The position numbers and the translations under genes are program-made. 33,162 bases of DNA from contig CANQOH010000012.1 in assembly GCA_947625425.1 (NCBI GenBank), positions 1 through 33,162 of the forward strand, given 5' to 3'. The notes beneath the pieces are model-generated. The model saw only the letters and a list, made by a program, of their open reading frames with translations. It searched no databases and was not told the origin of the DNA. The stretch comes from an uncultured Bacilli bacterium (GTDB taxonomy: Bacteria > Bacillota_I > Bacilli_A > RF39 > UBA660). Positions 14,578-22,541 of this stretch are shown piece by piece (the stretch's first letter is position 1; every line of letters starts with the position of its first letter).

Positions 14578-16134
14578 ATGATAGAAGTCTCTGATACTTT
14601 AGCTTTAGCTATTAAAGATAGATTAAATATTGATGGTAAAGATAATAAATTTATGGAAGAACAACTAGAAAAAATAACATATCTAAAAATAGTTAAAGAT
14701 GATATAAATTCATTAAACTTATTTCCTAATTTAAGTAAAATTGATTTTGAAACATTTCCATCTATTACTAATGATGATTTAAAAATAGTTAATGAATTAG
14801 TTCCCCAATTAAAAAGTTTAAAAATAAAAGAACAAAGTGCATTAATTAATTTAGATTTTAATATATTTAAAAATTTAGAAGAGTTATGTTTAGTACATAA
14901 TGAAAACTTAGAAACAATAGCTAATTTACCTACTTTAGAAAGCTTTACTTTTTATGATAATAAAGATTTTAAAGATAATAAACAGATTGTTGATTTTATA
15001 AAAAAGAATCCTAATTGTGAATGTATGTTAGATGTAATATATTATATTGATGTTATTAGAGCTGATGATAAAGAAATTAATACATCTAATGTTAAATGGG
15101 TTGATTCTTTAGGTCTTAGAAAATATTTAGTTCATGAATATACAAATGAAGAATTAGATACTTTAATGGGACATATTGTTTATATAGTTTCTAAATATAT
15201 TCATAATACTGATGGTGATATTGAAAAGTTTGGTATCTTATATAGATGGATGCTTAATAATATAGAATTTATTAATGAAGATGATCCGAAAGGTGATAAA
15301 GAGTTATTTGAAAGAGTTAATAATATCTATAAAGTATTTAACTTTGGTAAAGGTGGAAGGCTTTCATATGCTAAAGCTTTTCAAATGTTACTTGCTTATG
15401 CAGGAGTTAAATCTTCGGTGGTTTATTCAATGGGGGCTTTAGATGCTATAGGTTATTATAATGGTAAGAAAGTATATTCATTACTTGGAACGTCTGATTA
15501 TGCTTTACTTAGAGTTACATTAGAAGGCAAATATTATTATACTGATGTAGCTTGGGATTCAATGGTTAGTTATTATAAATTCTTTGATGAACTTAGATTA
15601 TTTTTAGTAAGTAAAGAAGAATTAAGTATAAGACATAAATTTGTTGGTGAAGGTAATATTGATAAGACTTATTCATATCATGGTGATGATAGTGATGACT
15701 TAATTATGTATGCAATAGAAAGATTAGATGAGACGGATAAAGTCTTTGATTGTGTGACTAGATTTGATGCTAAATTAGTCGGCGAAGGAATGAATAAAAG
15801 ATTACTAGAGAATAAAGTTATTTCTTTAAATAATAAATTAAAAGATAGTAATACTAGTAGTGATGAAGTAAAAGAAATAACAGAAGAAATAAATAAAGTT
15901 CAAAATGAGATAGAACAAATTGAATTAAGAATAAGAGATTATAAAGATCAAAAAGAAGCAGAACAAATTAAATACGTTGATTATTTTATGAATTATTATC
16001 TAACAAAGGATGAAAAAGCTTTAGATAATAATGAATTACTAGAAGTATTGAATAGAAAAGTAGATAATTATTTATTATCTAAATATGTTTATGAGATACT
16101 TGAAGATCTTATTAATTTAAGAGCAACTAAATAG
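14578..16134 (+). CDS. LRR protein with degenerate transglutaminase-like domain
   Basis: 518 aa from ATG 14578, which follows AGGTGG; the in-frame GTG at 14569 overlaps that site. No signal peptide. Residues about 30-145 are leucine-rich-repeat-like (LPTLESFTFYDNKDF, FKNLEELCLVHNENL). About 195-345 resembles the transglutaminase-like fold: a GKGGRLSYAKAFQMLL helix and a GKYYYTDVAWD strand. The usual G-x-C-x-G-Y-A reads GRLSYA, so the catalytic Cys is Arg261; the usual His is Tyr308; Asp323 is kept. The domain is thus likely non-enzymatic. About 415-460 is a charged coiled coil. It follows the WXG island directly but has its own promoter, so a link to it is only suggested by position. Confidence 0.65.
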   Translation: MIEVSDTLALAIKDRLNIDGKDNKFMEEQLEKITYLKIVKDDINSLNLFPNLSKIDFETFPSITNDDLKIVNELVPQLKSLKIKEQSALINLDFNIFKNLEELCLVHNENLETIANLPTLESFTFYDNKDFKDNKQIVDFIKKNPNCECMLDVIYYIDVIRADDKEINTSNVKWVDSLGLRKYLVHEYTNEELDTLMGHIVYIVSKYIHNTDGDIEKFGILYRWMLNNIEFINEDDPKGDKELFERVNNIYKVFNFGKGGRLSYAKAFQMLLAYAGVKSSVVYSMGALDAIGYYNGKKVYSLLGTSDYALLRVTLEGKYYYTDVAWDSMVSYYKFFDELRLFLVSKEELSIRHKFVGEGNIDKTYSYHGDDSDDLIMYAIERLDETDKVFDCVTRFDAKLVGEGMNKRLLENKVISLNNKLKDSNTSSDEVKEITEEINKVQNEIEQIELRIRDYKDQKEAEQIKYVDYFMNYYLTKDEKALDNNELLEVLNRKVDNYLLSKYVYEILEDLINLRATK

Positions 16135-16144
16135 TTGCTTTTTT
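16122..16144 (+). terminator. Terminator overlapping a stop codon
   Basis: AGCAAC pairs with GTTGCT (outer stem extendable through TA/TA) followed by T6; the TAG stop is within the right arm. Confidence 0.75.
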
Positions 16145-16157
16145 GTTTATATAAACT

Positions 16158-16217
16158 TATGGTAAAAAATACTATAAATGTATTGACAACTAACCAGTTA
16201 TGGTATATATTACTATA
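16158..16217 (+). promoter_or_regulatory. Two copies of an operator, TATGGTA-N5-TACTATA
   Basis: Positions 16158-16176 and 16199-16217 carry the same interrupted near-palindrome, TATGGTA, five bases, TACTATA. Both half-sites are identical in each copy while the five central bases differ (AAAAA and TATAT). The centres are 41 bp apart, about four helical turns. The second copy covers the -10 of the pnuC promoter; the first is just upstream of the -35. This is a layout for repression by a dimer, possibly with looping. The NrtR-like protein encoded in the same operon is the obvious candidate to bind it. Confidence 0.7.
16183..16211 (+). promoter_or_regulatory. Promoter of the pnuC operon
   Basis: A perfect TTGACA (16183-16188), a 17-bp spacer and TATATT (16206-16211), 24 bp before the ATG at 16235. 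The -10 lies inside the second operator copy. Confidence 0.8.
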
Positions 16218-16234
16218 TGTAAGGAGGAGATAGT

Positions 16235-16789
16235 ATGACAAAGTACTTAGAAATAGGAGCTACAGTATTTGGGCTTATTCAAGGAATACTTGTAATGTTT
16301 AATAAAAGGAGTAATTGGATCGCTTATGTAATACAGATGGGACTTATGATAGTATTTTCCTTTGTTATGCATTTATATGGTGATGTTTTAAATAGTCTTA
16401 TTTACTTAATACTAGGTATTATAGGTTTTATTCTTTGGAATAGAGATAGTACAAAAAAGATTAGTAGTTGTTCTAAAAAAGAAAGAATTATCTATAGTAG
16501 TTTAATAATAATACTTACTTTTGGCTTGTTTTTAGTTCTTAAGAGAACTGATGATCCATTACCATTATTAGATTCATTTACGACAGTATCAAGTTTTATT
16601 GCAACATATTATATGATGACAAAGAAAATAGATACTTGGATTATTTGGTTTATTAATGATATCTTTTATGCTTTAGAATACTATATATTACCTGATCAAG
16701 CTTTCTATTTATTCTTACTTAATGTTGTTTGGACTTTAATGGCAATTGGTTCTTATATTAATTGGTACAAAATAATGAAGAAGGAGTAA
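16235..16789 (+). CDS. pnuC: PnuC-family nicotinamide riboside (or related nucleoside) transporter
   Basis: 184 aa, with about seven hydrophobic segments. The family signature WNRDS after the third/fourth segment, and SSFIATYYMMTKKIDTWIIW then FINDIFYALEYYIL, match PnuC, a facilitator that takes up nicotinamide riboside; relatives move thiamine or riboflavin. AAGGAGGAG gives a strong ribosome site. It is first in a seven-gene operon whose later members include a P-loop kinase and an NrtR-like NAD regulator, which favours nicotinamide riboside as the substrate. PnuC uptake needs a cytoplasmic kinase to trap the nucleoside, and no NadR is seen in the window. Confidence 0.88.
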   Translation: MTKYLEIGATVFGLIQGILVMFNKRSNWIAYVIQMGLMIVFSFVMHLYGDVLNSLIYLILGIIGFILWNRDSTKKISSCSKKERIIYSSLIIILTFGLFLVLKRTDDPLPLLDSFTTVSSFIATYYMMTKKIDTWIIWFINDIFYALEYYILPDQAFYLFLLNVVWTLMAIGSYINWYKIMKKE

Positions 16790-16792
16790 TTT

Positions 16793-17302
16793 ATGAAAAA
16801 GATTTATTGTGCTGGTAAATTCAATATGATTAAAGATAATAATTTAAAATTAGAAGAAAAATTAGTTAATGATTTTAGATCTAAATTGTTAGGAAGTTCG
16901 AAATTATTAACATTTGCTCAGAACAATTTAAAACTTAATGAAAAGTATGAATATTCGGGACCGTTTTATTGTGAACAAGCTTCAAATGGAGATTTTACTT
17001 CAGTAGATTGTAATGTTGTTTTAAAAGCTGAAAAAGAAGCTGTTAGTAATTGTGATATTTACTTAGCGGTATTTGGGGAAAAGTTTTCCGTAGGAACAAT
17101 AGTTGAATTAGGTTGGGCCTTAGATATGAATAAAAGAATTATTATTCTTTATCAAGAAGAGGATTCTAATTACCAGATTAAATCTGAATATTGGTTTGCA
17201 ATAGCTGATGCTATAAAAAGAAGTAAAAAGATAGATACTTATAAATATAAAGAAGAAAAGGAAATAGTTAATATTATTAAGAGAAAGGTTTTAAATAGTT
17301 AG
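16793..17302 (+). CDS. Nucleoside 2-deoxyribosyltransferase-like protein
   Basis: 169 aa. The opening MKKIYCAGKF, the SGPFYCE segment, CDIYLAVFG and especially GTIVELGWALDMNKRIIILY match the nucleoside 2-deoxyribosyltransferase/DUF4406-like Rossmann family, in which the Glu of the last motif acts as nucleophile on the N-glycosidic bond. Intracellular. It starts 3 bp after pnuC with an AAGGAG site and ends 2 bp before the next gene. In this setting it may act on nicotinamide nucleosides or nucleotides, or on damaged nucleosides; the substrate cannot be told from the sequence. Confidence 0.75.
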   Translation: MKKIYCAGKFNMIKDNNLKLEEKLVNDFRSKLLGSSKLLTFAQNNLKLNEKYEYSGPFYCEQASNGDFTSVDCNVVLKAEKEAVSNCDIYLAVFGEKFSVGTIVELGWALDMNKRIIILYQEEDSNYQIKSEYWFAIADAIKRSKKIDTYKYKEEKEIVNIIKRKVLNS

Positions 17303-17304
17303 TT

Positions 17305-18141
17305 ATGAAATATAAAGAATTTGAACTTATACCATCATCATTTAAATGTGATAAGAATTGTCCTTATTGTACAGCTAAGATTACTAAATGGCCGGTAGTT
17401 GATGATAAATTAGATTTACTTGAAGATCGATTAAATTATTTGAAGAAAGAAGGAATTACTTTTAGATATTTTATTTTTTGTGGTAATGGAGAACCTTCTT
17501 TACATAGTTATGAAACGATTAAGAAGGTAGTTGATGCAACAAGAAAAGTTAATATATTTGATGAAAAGAGATTTCAATCTTCTGGTAATATCTTTTATGA
17601 AGATAAGAAGTTAGATTTAATTAAAGATGATTTTATTGTAGAAGTTACTAGAGTAGATATTGATTCTAAAAAAGATATGGAAATACTTGGATATAAAAGA
17701 GATTATATAAATAGTGATAATTTTAAGAAAGCTAAAGTAAGACTTAACTTTGTATTAATGAAAAATAAGTCATTTGAAGAAGATTTAGAAGAAATAAAGA
17801 ATTATATTAAGAGATATCCAAATATTCAAACAATAAGTCTTAAAACACTTAATTTAAATACTAAAGATGATAATATAGATAATCAATATTCTAAATGGAT
17901 AATAGATAATGCTTTAACCAAAAAAGATACTGATAAGATATTAGAATTTATGAATAATAATGCTGAATTTAAAGTTAAAGATGAAAAGTTTTTTGATCGA
18001 TATGAATGGGTTTATGAAGGTGTACCAATTACTTTTTATATAAAGAAATTAGATTATGGTTATTCAAATATTGTTTATTATGGAGGAGAGTTAGTTGATT
18101 ATCATTTAAATAAGATAAAACTAAAGAAAGGGGAAGAATAA
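17305..18141 (+). CDS. Radical SAM protein of unknown substrate
   Basis: 278 aa. Cys15, Cys19 and Cys22 (CDKNCPYC) form the CxxxCxxC site for the SAM-binding 4Fe-4S cluster; FCGNGEPSLH is the GGE-type motif. The N-terminus MKYKEFELIPSSFKC resembles short radical SAM enzymes near the 7-carboxy-7-deazaguanine synthase/activase shape. No clear SPASM or other C-terminal cluster motif is seen. The stop TAA shares its last A with the ATG of the next gene (TAATG), so translation is coupled. The role in this NAD/nucleotide operon is unknown. Confidence 0.8.
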   Translation: MKYKEFELIPSSFKCDKNCPYCTAKITKWPVVDDKLDLLEDRLNYLKKEGITFRYFIFCGNGEPSLHSYETIKKVVDATRKVNIFDEKRFQSSGNIFYEDKKLDLIKDDFIVEVTRVDIDSKKDMEILGYKRDYINSDNFKKAKVRLNFVLMKNKSFEEDLEEIKNYIKRYPNIQTISLKTLNLNTKDDNIDNQYSKWIIDNALTKKDTDKILEFMNNNAEFKVKDEKFFDRYEWVYEGVPITFYIKKLDYGYSNIVYYGGELVDYHLNKIKLKKGEE

Positions 18142-19043
18142 TGGTTGTGCTTAGATTAGGAAAAGTTAATAACTTAGAAAGAAAATTTATTCCAACAAAA
18201 AAAGAATATCTAAATAGATATTTAAAGAGTATGAAGAAAATAGAAGAATATGTTCTTACACAAACATATAAAGATGGATATAAATATCGTGAATATAATG
18301 ATCATGGAGATTTAAAGTATACGAAAAATAATAAGATGAGGGCGATTACGAAAATTGAAGAAATAAGTAATGAGGAATTTGATAGGGTACTTAAAAGTAA
18401 TAAAAGTAAAGCGATTATAAAGACAAGAAGTTATTATATTGATGGTAATTATGAAATAGATGTAGATACATTTATAAAACCAATTGATATGGTAATGATT
18501 GAAGTATCAAGTGATAAAGTGCCATTAGAAGATTATGTACCACCTAAAGGATTTATTGAAGTTAGTGGAACTAAGGAATATGAAAATTATGGAATATATA
18601 ATGGAAGTATTAAATGGAATAATATTATTTTAGAAGGGACGGATGGTGTTGGTAAGACAGAAACAATTAAGAGATTATTAAAAGAAGGAATTATCTGTCA
18701 AGATAGAGAGATGGAAGTAATATCTAAAAATATGTTATTTGAAATACCTATGGAAGAAAGAGCAAAGAAATATAATGAATACTTAAAGAATAGTGATAAA
18801 TATGTTATATTTTTAATTAATAAAGATAAAGATGAATTAGAAAGAAGAATTAATAGTCGAGATAGACTTAGTGAATTCGATTTAGAAGCATTTAAATATA
18901 ATAAACTTTATGAAGATACTTATTTATATATGAAAGATAAGAACTTACTTAATAATAAACTACATTTAATAGATTGTACTGGTTTAAAGATTGATGAACA
19001 AGTAAAAGTGATAAAAGATTATATAATAAAGATAAATGCCTAG
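18141..19043 (+). CDS. CYTH domain - P-loop (thymidylate-kinase-like) kinase fusion
   Basis: 300 aa. Residues about 10-140 look like a CYTH/triphosphate tunnel domain: NLERKF (the usual ExExK with the first Glu as Asn11), Gln41, YREY, KTRSYY and YEIDVDTF. Residues about 160-300 are a P-loop kinase: ILEGTDGVGKTET with Walker A 166-173, then INSRDRLSEFD as a lid-like segment, close to thymidylate kinase. CYTH domains bind triphosphate or polyphosphate, which could regulate or supply the kinase. Next to pnuC and an NrtR-like gene, a nicotinamide riboside kinase role is a reasonable hypothesis. A dNMP kinase is the alternative. GGGGAAG precedes the ATG. Confidence 0.75.
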   Translation: MVVLRLGKVNNLERKFIPTKKEYLNRYLKSMKKIEEYVLTQTYKDGYKYREYNDHGDLKYTKNNKMRAITKIEEISNEEFDRVLKSNKSKAIIKTRSYYIDGNYEIDVDTFIKPIDMVMIEVSSDKVPLEDYVPPKGFIEVSGTKEYENYGIYNGSIKWNNIILEGTDGVGKTETIKRLLKEGIICQDREMEVISKNMLFEIPMEERAKKYNEYLKNSDKYVIFLINKDKDELERRINSRDRLSEFDLEAFKYNKLYEDTYLYMKDKNLLNNKLHLIDCTGLKIDEQVKVIKDYIIKINA

Positions 19044-19596
19044 TATTGCTTCTCACTTTGTGGTAGCTAAATTAGTTGGTAAAAGATTAAATATACAGAG
19101 TGTTGATTATTATAGAGGTAATATTCTTCCAGATATAATAGATTTAGAAAATAGTCATTTTAAAATAAAAGGAACATACTATATGATACCTGATATTAAT
19201 TATTATCTAGAATACTATAAACTAGATAATGATCTTAATATTGGGTATTTAGTACATTTACTACTTGATAAATATTTTTTAGAAGAATATGTCTTAAAGA
19301 ATATAAAAAATTATAAGGAAATAAATCTTTTTTCACCAGATTTATTGTATAATGATTATACAAATATGAATTATTTACTAATTATGAAATTTAAGTTAGA
19401 TATTAATTATTTAAATGAAGTAATGAAAGATTTTAAAGTTAATTTAAATAAAGATAAATATAAATTAAATGTAGATAGTATTAATAATATGAAAGTTTAT
19501 GATACTTTGAAATATATTGATTTTAAAAAGTTTACGAGGTTTTTAAAAAATGTAGCTATAAAAATAGCAGATGATATAAATAAGTATAGAGAGTAG
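19036..19596 (+). CDS. Small zinc-PLC-like (HD-like) protein
   Basis: 186 aa. MPSIASHFVVAKLV parallels MPSITTHHIFANHA of the larger gene at 4576-5556; GNILPDIID and IGYLVHLLLDKYF keep the His/Asp pattern of the zinc-dependent phospholipase C-like family, but the protein is shorter and lacks the later His cluster. It overlaps the kinase gene by 8 bp (ATG inside the last codons), so expression is coupled to the operon. No signal peptide. The function is unknown; a metal-dependent phosphohydrolase is possible. Confidence 0.65.
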   Translation: MPSIASHFVVAKLVGKRLNIQSVDYYRGNILPDIIDLENSHFKIKGTYYMIPDINYYLEYYKLDNDLNIGYLVHLLLDKYFLEEYVLKNIKNYKEINLFSPDLLYNDYTNMNYLLIMKFKLDINYLNEVMKDFKVNLNKDKYKLNVDSINNMKVYDTLKYIDFKKFTRFLKNVAIKIADDINKYRE

Positions 19597-19604
19597 GTAT
19601 ATAA

Positions 19605-20330
19605 ATGAAACTAAATATTACATGTTGTTTATTTGTTTTAGATAATGAAGTTAGTAGTAATATACGTAAAAATGATACTAAAAAAATTAAAGTTTTAGTA
19701 GGTAAAGATAATATATTACCTAAGGTTTTATATGATAATAAGAGTGATATAAAAGAATTAATTAGAGATTATATAACAGGTATTATTGGTAGTAAAATGT
19801 TTCATTTAGAACAAGTTTATACACTTGGAGATACAAGATTTATTAGTGATGGTGTAGATGTAATATATTTAGGAGTTATGAATGCTAGTAATATCAAGAA
19901 ACTTGATAATAAATATGAACTTAGAGAATTTGCTATAAATGAAAATGAACTTATTAAATTAGGTGAAGAAGTTTATAAATATAAAACCAAAGAAAAAATA
20001 AGTAATAATAATATTGAATATATTCATGAAATAAAAGTAGATGATGTTAGTTTAGAAAAATTATTATTAGAGTTAGTTATAGCTTATAAACATTTGAGAG
20101 GTAAAATAGATTCTTCAGATATTGTGTTTAAATTTATGGATAAGTTATTTACTTTAGAAGATGTAAGAATGGTTTATGAAATGATTAAAGAAGTATCAGT
20201 AGATAAATCTAATTTTAGAAAGAGAATTGCTAAGTATTGTGAGAAGACAGAGGCAATTGTTGATAAGAAAGGGCATCGTCCAACCCAAATGTATAAGTTT
20301 AAACCACTTTCAGGAGATATCTGGTTATAG
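19605..20330 (+). CDS. nrtR: NrtR-like transcriptional regulator (degenerate Nudix + winged helix)
   Basis: 241 aa. The N-terminal half follows the Nudix fold outline (MKLNITCCLFVLD, then HLEQVYTLGDTRF and DVIYLGVM) but has no Nudix box, as in many NrtR repressors that bind ADP-ribose without cutting it. The C-terminal third is the NrtR-type winged helix: FTLEDVRMVYEMIKEV, SNFRKRIAKYC, RPTQMYKFKP. NrtR proteins repress NAD salvage genes and are released by ADP-ribose-type ligands. It is sixth in the pnuC operon and probably controls it through the paired operators at 16158-16217. The symbol is by family resemblance; ligand and target sites are inferred. Confidence 0.78.
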   Translation: MKLNITCCLFVLDNEVSSNIRKNDTKKIKVLVGKDNILPKVLYDNKSDIKELIRDYITGIIGSKMFHLEQVYTLGDTRFISDGVDVIYLGVMNASNIKKLDNKYELREFAINENELIKLGEEVYKYKTKEKISNNNIEYIHEIKVDDVSLEKLLLELVIAYKHLRGKIDSSDIVFKFMDKLFTLEDVRMVYEMIKEVSVDKSNFRKRIAKYCEKTEAIVDKKGHRPTQMYKFKPLSGDIWL

Positions 20331-20341
20331 GAGATGACATT

Positions 20342-20905
20342 ATGATTATTGCAACAAATAATAAAGGTAAGATAAAAGAAATTAAAGAAATATTTAAAGA
20401 TTATGAGTTATATAGTTTAAAAGACAAAGGTATAGATGTTGAGGTACAGGAAGATCAAGATACTTTTTATGGTAATGCTTTAAAGAAAGCTAAAGAGATA
20501 TATGAATTAACTAAGGAATCAGTTATTGCTGATGATTCAGGATTATGTGTCTTAGAATTAGATGGATGGCCAGGTGTTTTGACGCATAGATTCTTAGGCG
20601 AAAAAGCAAGTGATGAAGAAAGAAACAAAGCGATAATTGATAAAGTAAATAGTTTAAGTAATCGTAAAGCCAAAGTAGTATGTAATATGGTTTATTATGA
20701 TGGAACTAGGACTTTGGTTGGAGTTGGAGAGATAAATGGCACTATTACAAAAGAAATGCGTGGGGAGAATGGCTTTGGTTTTGATTCAATATTTGAACTA
20801 GAAACTGGTAAGACGTTAGCTGAACTTAGTCCTATTGAGAAGAATCAAGTAAGTGCTAGATATTTGGCACTTGTTGATTTAAAGAAACAATTAGATAATA
20901 AATAA
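20342..20905 (+). CDS. rdgB: dITP/XTP pyrophosphatase (RdgB/HAM1 family)
   Basis: 187 aa, the usual length. ATNNKGKIKEIKEIF at the N-terminus, DDSGLCVLELDGWPGV in the middle and GENGFGFDSIF near the end are the substrate-binding motifs of the Ham1-like family. It hydrolyses non-canonical purine triphosphates (ITP, XTP and deoxy forms) to monophosphates, protecting DNA and RNA. It begins 11 bp after the NrtR-like gene with a GGAGATGA site and closes the operon; a strong terminator follows. Its place with other nucleotide enzymes suits a house-cleaning role. Confidence 0.94.
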   Translation: MIIATNNKGKIKEIKEIFKDYELYSLKDKGIDVEVQEDQDTFYGNALKKAKEIYELTKESVIADDSGLCVLELDGWPGVLTHRFLGEKASDEERNKAIIDKVNSLSNRKAKVVCNMVYYDGTRTLVGVGEINGTITKEMRGENGFGFDSIFELETGKTLAELSPIEKNQVSARYLALVDLKKQLDNK

Positions 20906-20935
20906 AACTCATTTCAAAAACGAAATGAGTTTTTT
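20905..20935. terminator. Bidirectional terminator between rdgB and the NPTTG protein
   Basis: AAACTCATTTC (20905-20915) pairs with GAAATGAGTTT (20922-20932), an 11-bp stem. T6 follows on the plus strand and A-rich sequence on the left gives T on the minus strand. It serves both convergent genes. Confidence 0.88.
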
Positions 20936-20936
20936 G

Positions 20937-21593
20937 TTAAGCTTTTCTAAAGAAATATACTAAACCTGCACCAGCAATTAAGATTAAACCAAGAGGTAAG
21001 ATAAGATTTAAGTCACCAGTAGTAGGATTTTCTTCTTTAATTTTTTCGGCTATTTCAGGTGACCATTCTTTGTCTTTTCCTTCAGTATCTAAAAGAGATA
21101 TTTTTTCTGGATCTACTTCAATTATTACATATTGATCATTATGACCATCTTTATCCCAATCAAAGCAATATTTATAAGTTAATTTTTTCCCATCTAACAA
21201 AACTTTTTTTAAGTTGGTTGGAGTAATACCGACATAATCTTTAAATGAAGATGCTTTGATTTCAGTAGTTTTATTATCTGGGGTGGTTACTTTAAAGTCA
21301 GAATCATTGTCATCACTTGGTTCAGTTACCTCAAAACCAATCCAAGCAGCAGGACCTGGTCTTTCACCATCAGCGGCATCATTATCTTTTTCTAACATTT
21401 TGAATGTTGAAGCACCATATCTAATATATGTGGTATCTCCTTTCGTTTCAAGAGTTCCCTTACCAGATGTAAGTGAATCTCCAGCCTTTTCAGTTATGTC
21501 TTTGACTTCACCGTAATTGCTAGCAGCAAAGACATGAGGAATTAATGCTAGCGACATTATAATGAATATTGGGATCATTATAATTCTTTTCAT
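20937..21593 (-). CDS. NPTTG-type sortase substrate, cell-wall-anchored protein
   Basis: 218 aa, minus strand. The ATG at 21593 follows AAAGGAG; upstream in-frame codons would put residues before the signal peptide and are rejected. The signal peptide runs MKRIIMIPIFIIMSLALI to VFA-A. The mature part is acidic, with a DWDKDGHNDQ segment that looks able to bind calcium. The C-terminus is NPTTG (189-193), a hydrophobic stretch and RKA: a sorting signal of the NPxTG kind used by class B sortases. A class B sortase gene starts 62 bp away on the other strand, which strongly suggests enzyme and substrate. In other Gram-positives such pairs often handle heme or iron, but no NEAT domain is seen here. 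Confidence 0.8.
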   Translation of the reverse strand: MKRIIMIPIFIIMSLALIPHVFAASNYGEVKDITEKAGDSLTSGKGTLETKGDTTYIRYGASTFKMLEKDNDAADGERPGPAAWIGFEVTEPSDDNDSDFKVTTPDNKTTEIKASSFKDYVGITPTNLKKVLLDGKKLTYKYCFDWDKDGHNDQYVIIEVDPEKISLLDTEGKDKEWSPEIAEKIKEENPTTGDLNLILPLGLILIAGAGLVYFFRKA

Positions 21594-21655
21594 AAATCGA
21601 CTCCTTTTTTCATAATAATATTTTAGTAATTCTTCTATGACTGAGGTGATTATCA

Positions 21656-22510
21656 ATGAAGAAATACATGACATTGGAAGAGTTTTTTAAAACATCAACA
21701 ACTATTAAGAAAAGAAAGAAGAATATATTAGATTATATGGTAGCTATTGGATGTTTTAGTATTATCATCTTCTCATTATATACTATATTAAATTGGATAA
21801 AAGATAATTCCAAAATAAAACAATTAAATACAGAAATTATTCAAAATACGAGAATTATAGATAGTAATGAAAGAGGTGAATTAGTTAATCCGCCAGTCGA
21901 TATGAATAGTAATTATTATTACTATACTAAGTTTTCTTTAATGGAAGTTGATTTTAGTAGATTAGGGGAGATTAATGATGATACAGTAGCTTTTATTCGT
22001 ATTGATAATACGAATGTGAATTATCCAGTAGTACAAGTAGATAATAACGCTTATTATTTAAAACATTCTTTTGATAAAAAGAGTAATAAGGGTGGATGGA
22101 TATTTTTAGATTTTAGAAATGATATTAATAATTTAAGTGATAATACGATTATTTATGGGCATTCGAGATTAGATGGAACAATGTTTGGAAGTCTTAAAAA
22201 TACTTTAACTGATTATTGGCAGAGTGATAAGAATAATTATATTATTTATATTTCAACACCTAAAGAGAATATGTTATTTCAGATATTTAGTATTTATACT
22301 ATTCAAAAGGAGAACTATTATATCAGAACTAGTTTTGAAACTAAGAAAGCTAAACAGAAGTGGTTAGATACGATGAAAGAAAGAAATATAGCACCAATAG
22401 ATACAGATGTTAATGTTGATGATAAGATATTAACTCTATCGACATGTCAGAATAATCATGATGGAAGAATTGTGGTGCAAGCTAGGTTGATTAAGAGGCA
22501 AAAAAGATAA
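21656..22510 (+). CDS. srtB: Class B sortase
   Basis: 284 aa. A cytoplasmic basic N-terminus, a TM helix (about residues 28-46), then the sortase barrel. Catalytic residues are His169 (IYGHSR), Cys264 (TLSTCQ) and Arg271 (DGRIVVQAR). The LSTC and the long segment with KAKQKWLDTMKER before it are class B traits. The enzyme sits on the outer membrane face, cuts a sorting signal after Thr and links the protein to peptidoglycan. GAGGTGA precedes the start. The divergent neighbour carries NPTTG. The LPLTG protein at 1190 is less likely to be its substrate. Confidence 0.88.
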   Translation: MKKYMTLEEFFKTSTTIKKRKKNILDYMVAIGCFSIIIFSLYTILNWIKDNSKIKQLNTEIIQNTRIIDSNERGELVNPPVDMNSNYYYYTKFSLMEVDFSRLGEINDDTVAFIRIDNTNVNYPVVQVDNNAYYLKHSFDKKSNKGGWIFLDFRNDINNLSDNTIIYGHSRLDGTMFGSLKNTLTDYWQSDKNNYIIYISTPKENMLFQIFSIYTIQKENYYIRTSFETKKAKQKWLDTMKERNIAPIDTDVNVDDKILTLSTCQNNHDGRIVVQARLIKRQKR

Positions 22511-22541
22511 AGTAATGACAATAATTAATTTTTAAAAGCAC

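Noticed and set aside
20467..20673. Minus-strand open frame inside rdgB
   Set aside because: Antisense to an enzyme with all motifs; no start signal.
21256..21516. Plus-strand open frame inside the NPTTG protein gene
   Set aside because: The minus strand has signal peptide, sorting signal and a good ribosome site; the plus frame has none.
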